Positions 6,265 to 12,934 of a stretch of DNA of 14,042 nt are shown here, one piece after another (the stretch's first letter is position 1; every line of letters begins with the position of its first letter). This DNA comes from JALOAR01 sp964348605 (GTDB lineage: Bacteria; Patescibacteriota; Minisyncoccia; UBA6257; Colwellbacteraceae): contig CAYGDC010000010.1 of the NCBI GenBank assembly GCA_964348605.1, positions 1 through 14,042 of the forward strand, written 5' to 3'. The position numbers were made by a program, and so were the translations under genes. The notes below the pieces were generated by a model that did not search any database, was not told where the DNA came from, and worked only from the letters and a program-made list of their open reading frames with translations.

Positions 6265-6948
6265 TTAGCTTAATTTATTGAGAATATCCAAAAAGTTAGT
6301 CTTATAGTCGGCGTAGATAAACTCAGCTTCGCATGCTTCCGCAAATTCTTTGTCAATAATTTCGTTATCACCAATGTAGTGGCTCATTTTTTGGTCCATC
6401 TTATCGAGAACTTTTTTGACATAAGGGTTGGGCTTATCAAACAGAGTCCCATTATCGCTCGTTAATGACTCTTCGCCAATTATGAAATCAAAGGTTTCCA
6501 ATATACCGCATTTATGTAAGAAACTGCAGATTATTGGCTCTCTAGTAGAGGAGATAATCCCAATTGACATTCCAATTGATTTAAGAGCATTAAGACTACT
6601 TAACAGGTTAACACCTAAGTTATTCAAAGTTTGGGCAACGTTTTCCTGAAAGATAGCATTAATGGTTAAACTCTCCTTTAAATCTACTAGTTTTTTTGCC
6701 AAAAGTGCATCTCGGTCTTCACCAAAGTATGCAGACACTTTTGATTTAATCTCCATATCACCCAAAAATCCAGTCTTTATTCTGTTATAACTGTCGAAAC
6801 GCTCCGTTAAGTTAGGCACGTATGAAAGGACATGGTCTAAGTCTTTATTGATATTCAACTCTTGTATCGCTAACTCCCAGCCAAGCCTATGGTAAGGAGT
6901 TGTTCTTGCCAGCGTGCCATCGAAATCAAAAACAATATTGTTCTTCAT
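6265..6948 (-). CDS. HAD-superfamily phosphatase (phosphoglycolate phosphatase / beta-phosphoglucomutase-like)
   Basis: All four HAD motifs are visible in 227 residues: I, VFDFDGTL (6-13) with the nucleophile Asp8 and acid/base Asp10; II, IGIISSTRE (129-137); III, Lys172 in FDKPNPY; IV, YIGDNEIID (191-199). The helical cap between motifs I and II (about 15-95) is the C1 type found in small-sugar phosphatases and beta-phosphoglucomutases. It likely removes phosphate from a small cytoplasmic metabolite. It lies 1 nt after the phosphoribosyltransferase gene and 2 nt before the TrpF-RPE gene, which points to a phosphorylated ribose-derived intermediate. The exact substrate cannot be read from the sequence. 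Confidence 0.87.
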   Translation of the reverse strand: MKNNIVFDFDGTLARTTPYHRLGWELAIQELNINKDLDHVLSYVPNLTERFDSYNRIKTGFLGDMEIKSKVSAYFGEDRDALLAKKLVDLKESLTINAIFQENVAQTLNNLGVNLLSSLNALKSIGMSIGIISSTREPIICSFLHKCGILETFDFIIGEESLTSDNGTLFDKPNPYVKKVLDKMDQKMSHYIGDNEIIDKEFAEACEAEFIYADYKTNFLDILNKLS

Positions 6949-6949
6949 G

Positions 6950-8245
6950 TTAATTTATTAACTCTGGATAATAATCCTTTTGCATTTTTATAATCCTATT
7001 CTTCTCTTTATCAAAAACCCCACTTTTATTTGTATATCTTTTTTTGGTGTAAGTTTTAGTATAAGTGGATGGATATAAGGCAGTTGATCTATCAAAAATA
7101 AACGGATTAACCCCTCCGTGTTCAAAGCGAGTTAAATGATGATATCTATTTGTATTCGTAAATGATATGCATCTGAAATAAATGCACCTTATGTTTTCAG
7201 GGAGCAGATTGCACAAGTACTCAACAGTTCTTCCGGTGGTAATAGAATCTTCAAGAATAAGTGCTGTATTATATTTTTCTAAAATTTTTGTAGTGTAAAA
7301 GGGAGATAGTGCGTCTCCAATCTCATCTACGTATCTTTTACTTGCTATAGAGTAACTGCTCAAGTTGATAGTTAAAACATCGAGTTTACTCTTGCCCTCA
7401 AGTTGTCTATATGTATTCACTGCAAACGGGAGTTCAATTCCGCCATACTCTACTCCTATTAGTACACAATCTCTTGACAAGTAAGCGCCACTTACATTGC
7501 GAGCAAAGTCAAGAATCTTAATTGGATTATCAGCCTCTCTTATCCGTCTAAAAATATCCTGTGATAGTCTGTTGCTTTTACCGAATGCTGAAACTGTTTC
7601 GCGTAGATAATTTCTAAAAAATAATAGTGAATTCATAGAATCTGGGTAATCCCTATTCGTACTAACTTTCGCAGTAATTAAACCTCCTAAATAGCTGCTT
7701 TCTATTTGCTCGATGAGCTCTAATAATACTAAATAGTGCTTTTGAGCATCTTTACTAACTCCTCGCTCACGAGCGCATTGATGAATAGCATATAGCAACA
7801 AGAGCACATAGTTTCGAATGTGATCAAGTAGTGAAAGGTATAAAACCACGTTAGAGCTAGATTTAATTTCACCTAGCACTTCAAGCATCTCAGACAGACG
7901 AGAAAAAATGAGTTCGACTTTTTGCAAATTTGATATTTTTTGCATGCCAACATAGTAATCTGCTCCCCTAAAGACCCACTTTGTATTAAGCTTAATAACT
8001 AAACTGTTCGTATTATCTAAACTGAAGTATGAAGTCAAACTATCTTTTGGCAACCCCTTGAAACTTGAGACTCGTATCTGAAAACCACCCATACTGTGAA
8101 TTTTTCCTTCAAGTTCTTTATTTAGAAAACCTGGCGAAGCATTAAGACTTGATTCTATATTTTTGTATTTTTGCGAATATACTTCCCAACATTTTTCAAT
8201 TACCTTACTAGGTAAATTAACTTTGTGAGATTTTATATTTATCAT
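6950..8245 (-). CDS. Phosphoribosyltransferase-fold protein with a long N-terminal helical region
   Basis: The C-terminal third carries a type I PRTase core: an early glycine loop IGVEYGGIELPF (263-274) and the PRPP-binding signature LILEDSITTGRT (329-340; acidic pair Glu332-Asp333, then T-T-G-x-T). PRTases transfer 5-phosphoribose from PRPP to a base or amine, or, in some conflict-type proteins, make nucleoside-like products. Residues 1 to about 255 are mostly helical and match nothing I recognise. Total length (431) is about twice that of a simple PRTase. I choose ATG 8245; the frame also offers TTG at 8260, which sits 7 nt after the -10 box and would be leaderless. It is the first gene of the seven-gene minus-strand operon, so its product probably supplies the phosphoribosyl substrate for the enzymes downstream. 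Confidence 0.7.
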   Translation of the reverse strand: MINIKSHKVNLPSKVIEKCWEVYSQKYKNIESSLNASPGFLNKELEGKIHSMGGFQIRVSSFKGLPKDSLTSYFSLDNTNSLVIKLNTKWVFRGADYYVGMQKISNLQKVELIFSRLSEMLEVLGEIKSSSNVVLYLSLLDHIRNYVLLLLYAIHQCARERGVSKDAQKHYLVLLELIEQIESSYLGGLITAKVSTNRDYPDSMNSLLFFRNYLRETVSAFGKSNRLSQDIFRRIREADNPIKILDFARNVSGAYLSRDCVLIGVEYGGIELPFAVNTYRQLEGKSKLDVLTINLSSYSIASKRYVDEIGDALSPFYTTKILEKYNTALILEDSITTGRTVEYLCNLLPENIRCIYFRCISFTNTNRYHHLTRFEHGGVNPFIFDRSTALYPSTYTKTYTKKRYTNKSGVFDKEKNRIIKMQKDYYPELIN

Positions 8246-8302
8246 CTTGCATGATGGCAATACAAGAAATATAATACAACTATTGTATAAAAGTCAACTC
8301 AA
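8246..8302. promoter_or_regulatory. Divergent overlapping promoters of the operon and the GT2-APH pair
   Basis: Plus strand: TTGCAT (8247-8252), 17 bp, TATAAT (8270-8275), start near 8282. Minus strand: TTGACT (8297-8292), 18 bp, TATATT (8273-8268), start near 8261. The -10 boxes overlap, so the two directions should compete or be controlled together. Neither side has a Shine-Dalgarno site. The RHH protein of the operon is a candidate regulator here, but no clear operator repeat is seen. Confidence 0.6.
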
Positions 8303-9160
8303 ATGGCACCAAAGTACTCCATAATAATCCCTACCAAAAATCGCGCTTATGTAATCTGGCGAGCAATAACTAGTATCCTGAAGCAAGGTTATGACAATCT
8401 GGAAATCATTATTGTTGATGGTGGATCAACCGATGATACAGAAAAACTAGTAAACGAGTTCAACGATAAAAGAATCAGATTTATACTAAATACCAACGAT
8501 ACTGGAGTAGCCAGTGCGCGAAACAGAGGCATTAAAGAATCACGAGGTAAATACCTATCATATTTGGACAGTGATGATTTTCTATACCCCACTTGGCTGC
8601 CTCAAATGGACAAAGCTATAAAGCAACACCCAGAGAAAGTGCTTTTTATGCCTAACAAAAAATACACAATCAAGTTGCTAGATGATAAGAATAAGACATT
8701 GAAAGTATTCTATGAAGGAGAACTCTTTGCAAATCCAACTTTCTCAAACGAGAACGTAATCAACTTAAAAATTCAATGTGACACAAATGGAATGATTCAT
8801 ACAAGAGATTCTATTAAGAAAGTAAAATTTTGGGATGAAACCCTAACACTATATGAAGACTACGAGTTTCTTTTGAGATTTATCGAGCATTTTCCTGAAG
8901 GATTGCTTTTTATTCCAGAAATTTTAGTAGCTTATACACGAGCTTACGGAAAAGATAGCTTATGTAGCACTGCGACTTACTCAAAATTAGTCTCAAATTT
9001 AGAAATGGTCTACAAAATGCATGGATACAAGGACTTTATGAAAAACCAAACATGGTATCCCAGCTTAAGAAACAAATATAAAAAGATGGCGCAAATAGAA
9101 AAAGAGACCGGAAGAGGTATTCTTGATCGTATCACCGAAAAATATTCATTGAACGTATGA
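8303..9160 (+). CDS. Glycosyltransferase family 2
   Basis: This 285-residue protein is a GT-A fold inverting glycosyltransferase without membrane segments. Visible motifs are SIIIPTKNRA (6-15), IVDGGSTDDT (37-46) with the nucleotide-binding Asp39, VASARNRGI (69-77), the metal-binding DSDD (89-92), and YEDYEFLLRF (184-193), where the ED pair marks the catalytic base region. It should transfer a sugar from a nucleotide-sugar to an acceptor in the cytoplasm. The gene is transcribed divergently from the operon and its TGA stop overlaps the start of the APH-type kinase (ATGA), so the two proteins are made together. Acceptor and sugar are unknown; a sugar-modified small molecule or surface glycan are both possible. 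Confidence 0.9.
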   Translation: MAPKYSIIIPTKNRAYVIWRAITSILKQGYDNLEIIIVDGGSTDDTEKLVNEFNDKRIRFILNTNDTGVASARNRGIKESRGKYLSYLDSDDFLYPTWLPQMDKAIKQHPEKVLFMPNKKYTIKLLDDKNKTLKVFYEGELFANPTFSNENVINLKIQCDTNGMIHTRDSIKKVKFWDETLTLYEDYEFLLRFIEHFPEGLLFIPEILVAYTRAYGKDSLCSTATYSKLVSNLEMVYKMHGYKDFMKNQTWYPSLRNKYKKMAQIEKETGRGILDRITEKYSLNV

Positions 9161-10122
9161 GTGTTGAATGGGGCAAAGTAAATCATCAGCCAGATATAGA
9201 GCATTGCTTGGCCCAACAAATCAGCCCTGCTGGCAGTTCTGAAGGAGTGTCTTTTTCGTTCAGCCACATTAAATCAGGTTTTACTGATAACGTTTTCTTC
9301 GTGAATACGGTCTCTAGTACAGGAGAATCGCTCGGGACATTTATTGCAAAAGAATACTTGGAGGATTGGCATCAAAAAGAAAGAAGAGTTTATGAAGATA
9401 TTTTACAACACCACCCTTTTCTTGGAGCTCCTGCGTTACTAGCGGCAGGAGATGGGTTTATAATTCTAGAGTATTTAAGCCCTGAGGTTTTTGCTCGATT
9501 CTCTTCTGAGCATATTGTGGCACTTCAAAACTGGATTGTTCGCAAGCATAATTTCTTCAGTGAGCACTCTGGGCTAACTGAGCCATTTACAGAAGGCGAA
9601 CGCGTTCAAATTAAATACTTAGTTGAAAAACCATTCAGAGTAATGAGAAGGTTTGAGGACGAAAAGCTAACTATCTTCACCCAAAGGGCCATAGGTATGG
9701 AAGACTACTTCACAGATATAGTTAGGTTAAACAACACTCTTCCAGCTACCCTAGAGCATGGCGATCTGGAACCACAAAATCTGTTTGTCGACCAAGACAA
9801 CTCTCTAAGAGTAGTTGATTGGGTAAACACAAGAAGAGGAAGTGGATTATTTGATATCAATCAGTTTTTTGAAACAGCCAGAGGTTTAGGTATTACCCTG
9901 GATGTCGAGCAAACCACAAATCAGATGGCGGAAGCAATTGGACAAAGTGATTTGGCAAAACTCCTACCTAAGATAAGAATGATAATGCTACTGAATAAAA
10001 TTTACTTCTATGGAGACAAATATTTAAGTGGAGAAGCTTTCGGCCATTCACGACCAAGGCCTATTTACGATATGTTGGTCGAATATCTAGAGGAACTAGA
10101 TCAACTTGTCGAAGCCATCTAA
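9157..10122 (+). CDS. Aminoglycoside/choline kinase-like phosphotransferase (APH family)
   Basis: A eukaryotic-like kinase fold of 321 residues: ATP-site Lys65 in FIAKEYL, an acidic helix partner (Glu75 or Glu80), a catalytic loop LEHGDLEPQNLF (198-209) with the base Asp202 and Asn207, and the metal-binding Asp220 in RVVDWVNTRRG. FDINQFFE follows, as in APH and choline or hydroxylated-substrate kinases. The family uses ATP to phosphorylate hydroxyls on small molecules such as sugars, amino alcohols and antibiotics. It starts within the stop of the glycosyltransferase gene (ATGA) and ends 3 nt before the convergent ASCH gene. Next to a GT2, phosphorylation of the glycosylated product or of the free sugar seems likely. 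An antibiotic-resistance role cannot be excluded but nothing supports it. Confidence 0.85.
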   Translation: MSVEWGKVNHQPDIEHCLAQQISPAGSSEGVSFSFSHIKSGFTDNVFFVNTVSSTGESLGTFIAKEYLEDWHQKERRVYEDILQHHPFLGAPALLAAGDGFIILEYLSPEVFARFSSEHIVALQNWIVRKHNFFSEHSGLTEPFTEGERVQIKYLVEKPFRVMRRFEDEKLTIFTQRAIGMEDYFTDIVRLNNTLPATLEHGDLEPQNLFVDQDNSLRVVDWVNTRRGSGLFDINQFFETARGLGITLDVEQTTNQMAEAIGQSDLAKLLPKIRMIMLLNKIYFYGDKYLSGEAFGHSRPRPIYDMLVEYLEELDQLVEAI

Positions 10123-10125
10123 ACA

Positions 10126-10497
10126 CTACTCAAACGTTTCCAAAACTTTAAAAAATACCCAAACAACTGGATAGCCTTTAGCCAACTCCTTTGCGTACCA
10201 TTCATTATGGACTTGAGCGAATTCTTCAGGAGTCTTATCTTCCCACCCTCTTGATATTTGCTCCAGGTCTTCTTTTGTAGTAGTCTCGAAAGGTCTCACT
10301 TCTATTTTTTCAATTTTTGCTCTGGCAAAGACTTTAGGCGGAGCAAATCTAGGACCATACGTTAAATCTAACTCTTCTGCATCAGACAATCGTTCTATCC
10401 ACTGATGGCTTCTGGGCCTTGGTTCAAGAGTTTTACTACCATCCAAGACATACACAACCTGGTCTTTTAAGAATTTTAGCTGAGGTCTTTTTACCAT
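10126..10497 (-). CDS. ASCH-domain (PUA-like) protein
   Basis: From ATG 10497 this gives 123 residues that fit an ASCH domain from end to end: LKFLKDQVVYVLDGSKTLEP (7-26, with the G-x-K-T-x-E/x-R motif), a charged loop, FARAKIEKIEVRPF (about 57-70), a helix with E-D-L and W, and the closing PVVWVFFKVLE. ASCH domains bind RNA or modified nucleosides; some members hydrolyse N4-acetylcytidine. The longest frame begins at ATG 10599, but its extra 34 residues are not domain-like. The 10497 start has a -35/-10 pair placed for a leaderless mRNA. It faces the APH kinase gene with 3 nt between the stops. A role in nucleoside handling would suit the neighbouring operon. Confidence 0.7.
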   Translation of the reverse strand: MVKRPQLKFLKDQVVYVLDGSKTLEPRPRSHQWIERLSDAEELDLTYGPRFAPPKVFARAKIEKIEVRPFETTTKEDLEQISRGWEDKTPEEFAQVHNEWYAKELAKGYPVVWVFFKVLETFE

Positions 10498-10504
10498 CGA
10501 TTCT

Positions 10505-10533
10505 ATTTTACTACATATGGAGGGGCTTATTAA
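10505..10533 (-). promoter_or_regulatory. Predicted promoter of the ASCH gene (leaderless)
   Basis: Minus strand: TTAATA (10533-10528), 17 bp, TAAAAT (10510-10505), then 7 nt to ATG 10497. This spacing supports 10497 over 10599 as the start. Confidence 0.4.
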
Positions 10534-10646
10534 ATCATCTAAAATCTGACTAAAATTGAATAGGGTAAAATGGAGTAAGTCCAATAAAATTAACTTCATT
10601 TTACAATTTATGAGCAGGGAATCAAGAAATCAGTATGCAGAGTCAT

Positions 10647-10674
10647 ATCCGCCACTTTAGTGGCGGATTTTTTT
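10647..10674 (+). terminator. Strong Rho-independent terminator without an obvious gene
   Basis: The stem ATCCGCCACT (10647-10656) with AGTGGCGGAT (10659-10668) is perfect and a seven-T run follows. No plus-strand gene lies between 10122 and 10647, so it would stop transcripts that run past the APH gene antisense to the ASCH gene, or it is a relic. Its stem is almost the same as the terminator at 11874-11901. Confidence 0.8.
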
Positions 10675-10734
10675 ATCCACAGGCACTTGTGTTTGCAAAT
10701 ATGTTATTAGGAATAAAGAGGATATCACCCTCCT

Positions 10735-10811
10735 AATCTAAGGACTTGTCTCGCTACGCGAGATCCCGCAAAGAGGGACGATGTCCTTAGATTGGCGTTT
10801 TTTCTTTTTTT
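10735..10811 (+). other. Three-way-junction RNA-like structure with T tracts
   Basis: An outer 11-bp perfect stem, AATCTAAGGAC (10735-10745) with GTCCTTAGATT (10783-10793), encloses two hairpins: TCTCGC-TAC-GCGAGA (10749-10763) and TCCC/GGGA (10764-10778, 7-nt loop). Four bases later come T6 and T7 runs (10798-10811). It could be the 3' end of a small structured RNA, an elaborate terminator, or a folded mobile-element end. No protein frame covers it. Confidence 0.55.
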
Positions 10812-11163
10812 GTCATTCCCACATCTTTTCTGTCATTCCCGCACTTTCTCCGTCATTCCCGCGGAAGCGGGAATCCAGAGTCCGCTTCCATGAAAGGATT
10901 AAAAATAAAAAAGCTTAAAAGCTTAATTCAATCTATGAATGCACAATCTATGGAAGTTCAACTTCAATAGACTAACTGGATCCCCGTTCGTAGACGGGGA
11001 TGACAGAAGGGGAGAGGAAAGATTAAAGGATTAAAAGTTTAAAAACTTAAAACTCTAAAATCTTGAAACAATACAATTCTTTGACTTTTCGGTGGGTGTG
11101 TGATATAAGTGAGCCATACCTGAAGAGGGTATATCTTTAAAAATTAAATAAGAAGGAGTGATT
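10812..11163 (+). repeat. Direct repeat copy 2: GTCATTCCCGC block plus promoter core
   Basis: It starts with three GTCATTCCCRC units spaced exactly 20 bp apart (10812, 10832, 10852). A hairpin ATTCCCGC-GGAA-GCGGGAAT follows (10855-10874), then about 100 bp not found in copy 1, and a closing hairpin ATCCCCGT/ACGGGGAT next to GATGACAG (up to 11006). The part 10976-11163 aligns with 1878-2075; 11039-11128 is identical to 1941-2030. Compared with copy 1 it has an extra front unit and a longer middle, but the promoter core and SD region are kept. Confidence 0.9.
11081..11109 (+). promoter_or_regulatory. Strong sigma70-type promoter in repeat copy 2
   Basis: TTGACT (11081-11086), 17 bp, TATAAG (11104-11109) with an extended -10 (TGA before it). 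It should start transcription near 11116, giving a leader of about 50 nt that ends in an AAGGAG Shine-Dalgarno site (11153-11158), 8 nt from ATG 11167. Confidence 0.78.
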
Positions 11164-11166
11164 GTG

Positions 11167-11865
11167 ATGAAGTGGTTGATTGCTTTTGTAGCAGTGGCGG
11201 TCCTGCTGACCGCTGGGTGGTTGCTTTATAACTCTGCGATAGATCCTCCTGTCGCGGAAACACCGACCCCTGTTTTACCCGTGACTCCGCCCGTAACTCC
11301 AGTCACACCTCCTGCTCTGCCTGTTGTTCCTCCTGTTGCACCCGTGACTCCGGTCATACCTGTTACACCACCCGCTCCACCCGTGCCAGCGATACCGCCA
11401 AACTTCATCGTCCCCGATGAAGTTTGGAAGAACGCCTTTCGCCTGAACCTTGTAGATGGTCGCCCAATAAGGGGAGCTGTCGGATTTTCTTCGCTCCCCA
11501 TCGGGACTGAGCTACGAGCTCCTCTAGATGGGTATGTTAGTGAGGGAAGCACCACCTTCCCAAGCGGAGAAAATGTTTTAAGTCTACAATGGACTGTCCG
11601 CGAACAGCGACCAGACGCCATGGGGGAGCTAGGGATAGTATTCAATATATCGGGAGCTGAGATTCTAAACCGCTCTCCTCGCAAAGGAGAAGTGTTTGCG
11701 AGGATAACGGGCAATATACCTATCGGCGTGGGATTCTATGATCGCGAGACTGTTTTCGTGATTAGGGTTGCCCCACATGACCTCAATTTCCAGACAGATC
11801 GGACTATTGAAGACCCGAGGGCTTACCTGTGGACAGCAATACAGCAGTTGCTGCCCATTAAGTAA
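11167..11865 (+). CDS. Membrane-anchored, proline-rich extracytoplasmic protein with an M23/barrel-sandwich-like C-terminus
   Basis: From ATG 11167 (SD AAGGAG 8 nt upstream; GTG at 11158 and 11164 are alternatives) this is a 232-residue protein. Residues 2-21 (KWLIAFVAVAVLLTAGWLLY) form a single helix with a positively charged start, either an anchor or an uncleaved signal. Residues about 26-77 are a flexible linker of P-V-T-P-P type repeats. The C-terminal domain has LPIGTELRAPLDGYVSEG (106-123) and RKGEVFARITGN, as in the beta-barrel part of LytM/M23 or biotinyl-like domains, but without the His/Asp zinc residues of M23 peptidases, so it should not be a peptidase. GC content is visibly higher than in neighbours. 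It has its own strong promoter (repeat copy 2) and terminator. Likely a cell-surface or wall-associated protein; exact role unknown. Confidence 0.75.
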   Translation: MKWLIAFVAVAVLLTAGWLLYNSAIDPPVAETPTPVLPVTPPVTPVTPPALPVVPPVAPVTPVIPVTPPAPPVPAIPPNFIVPDEVWKNAFRLNLVDGRPIRGAVGFSSLPIGTELRAPLDGYVSEGSTTFPSGENVLSLQWTVREQRPDAMGELGIVFNISGAEILNRSPRKGEVFARITGNIPIGVGFYDRETVFVIRVAPHDLNFQTDRTIEDPRAYLWTAIQQLLPIK

Positions 11866-11873
11866 GCATACTC

Positions 11874-11901
11874 ATCCGCCACCAAAGTGGCGGATTTTTT
11901 T
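11874..11901 (+). terminator. Rho-independent terminator after the proline-rich gene
   Basis: ATCCGCCAC (11874-11882) and GTGGCGGAT (11887-11895) pair perfectly around a CAAA loop, followed by seven T. It lies 9 nt after the TAA stop and nearly repeats the orphan terminator at 10647. Confidence 0.9.
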
Positions 11902-11954
11902 GTTTATACTTAAGTTTGTAGTAAAAATATATTTTTGTTTTTGCGTAAATGATA

Positions 11955-11993
11955 AAAAGGAGGCTTATTTTTATGAGAAAGCTTAGAATTTAA
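11955..11993 (+). other. Orphan translation start: perfect SD and ATG followed by a 6-codon frame
   Basis: AAAAAGGAGG (11954-11963) precedes ATG 11973 at a good distance, but the frame (MRKLRI) stops at TAA 11991-11993 and runs into the 3' end of the metallopeptidase gene on the other strand. It may be the remaining 5' end of a lost gene or a chance match. Confidence 0.3.
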
Positions 11994-12864
11994 ATAATAT
12001 TGGTTCGCAATATTTTGCCATTATGATATCTCTATTTTCATCTGGAGATAAAAGCCAGTTATTCCGTAATTCCCATTTTTGGGCGAATTTTTCTTGATTT
12101 TGATAAAAAATATCTAATAGTCTAAAAAGATTGGTTTTGTAGTTATTTTTGTTTTGAAACATCTCGCGTTCAAAAAAAGCAACGATATTTTCTGTTTCAT
12201 TATTTTCTTTAGAAATAGATAAAGCGTGGAGCTCTGGATTACCGCGATAATTTTCGCTATTGACTAATTTTGGATAATCAAAAAAATTCTTGAATATTTC
12301 TTTATTCATAATAGCCGCTGTTAGAGCTTCTTTAAAATAATGTTCAGTAGGATGAGATATTTTTTTCTTTGATTGTTCTTCCCATTCTTTTAGTTGGTCA
12401 AAGAAAATAAAGTGAGAAATTTCGTGAATTGCCGTAAAGACAATTGACGTATTCTTGCGCGGACCACCATCTTTATTCCTAAAAATAAGCGAATAAATAG
12501 AAAAATAAAAAATGTTATTTTTAAACGGACTAAAGGGAAGAAGAGTTAATATCGCTTCGTAATTATTTGCTGAAATATCGTGATTCATAATGTTTGCGAG
12601 AGAATTAATTATCATATCTGTATTTGCAAGCTCGTTTTTTAAATCGCTTAATATATTTTTAACTTGTTCTTCTTTTTCCGAATATAGATTACTGATAATA
12701 TTTTTAATCGCTGTTTTTTCATCGGCACCATTGTTAATGACGCTTGCTATTTCAGGGTAAGCTTTTAGAATAACTGCTCTTTTGCCAGGATACTTGGGGC
12801 TATTCATAAAATCTAAAAATTTGCCGATATCTGCTTCTTTGTTTATGGATACGCTGATAGTCAT
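11983..12864 (-). CDS. Soluble HExxH metallopeptidase-like protein
   Basis: The 293-residue protein has a zinc-binding H147-E148-I-S-H151 (AIHEISHFIFF) and a candidate third ligand, Glu179 in FKEALTAAI, 28 residues later, the spacing of gluzincins. There is no signal peptide and no membrane helix, so it should act in the cytoplasm. The N-terminal half is helical and basic, with no family I recognise; the stretch before the motif (LTLLPFSPFKNNIFYFSIYS) may form the active-site edge strand. Similar small cytoplasmic zincins of unknown substrate occur in CPR genomes. It is divergent from ligA and convergent with the proline-rich gene; the promoter predicts a leaderless mRNA. Family call is confident, the substrate is not known. 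Confidence 0.75.
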   Translation of the reverse strand: MTISVSINKEADIGKFLDFMNSPKYPGKRAVILKAYPEIASVINNGADEKTAIKNIISNLYSEKEEQVKNILSDLKNELANTDMIINSLANIMNHDISANNYEAILTLLPFSPFKNNIFYFSIYSLIFRNKDGGPRKNTSIVFTAIHEISHFIFFDQLKEWEEQSKKKISHPTEHYFKEALTAAIMNKEIFKNFFDYPKLVNSENYRGNPELHALSISKENNETENIVAFFEREMFQNKNNYKTNLFRLLDIFYQNQEKFAQKWELRNNWLLSPDENRDIIMAKYCEPILFKF

Positions 12865-12872
12865 TTGACTAA

Positions 12873-12901
12873 ATTATAGTCTATTTATGATAGGTTATAA
12901 A
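12873..12901 (-). promoter_or_regulatory. Predicted leaderless promoter of the metallopeptidase gene
   Basis: Minus strand: TTTATA (12901-12896), 17 bp, TATAAT (12878-12873), then 8 nt to ATG 12864. Transcription should start at or next to the start codon. Confidence 0.6.
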
Positions 12902-12917
12902 AAACCGGTAGTTTTAG

Positions 12918-12923
12918 TATAAT
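12918..12923 (+). promoter_or_regulatory. -10 box of ligA
   Basis: A perfect TATAAT 11 nt before ATG 12935 predicts a leader of only about 4-5 nt. The -35 region (TTATAA at 12895-12900, 17 bp away) is poor and overlaps the metallopeptidase promoter. There is no Shine-Dalgarno site. Confidence 0.5.
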
Positions 12924-12934
12924 GCTTATATATT

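Noticed and set aside
11226..11714. Minus-strand open frame rich in Gly and Thr
   Set aside because: It is the antisense of the proline-rich linker; the repeats of Pro and Val codons create an open, low-complexity frame.
11768..11986. Plus-strand frame of 72 codons after the proline-rich domain
   Set aside because: Overlaps the end of the real gene, runs through its terminator and looks like random sequence.
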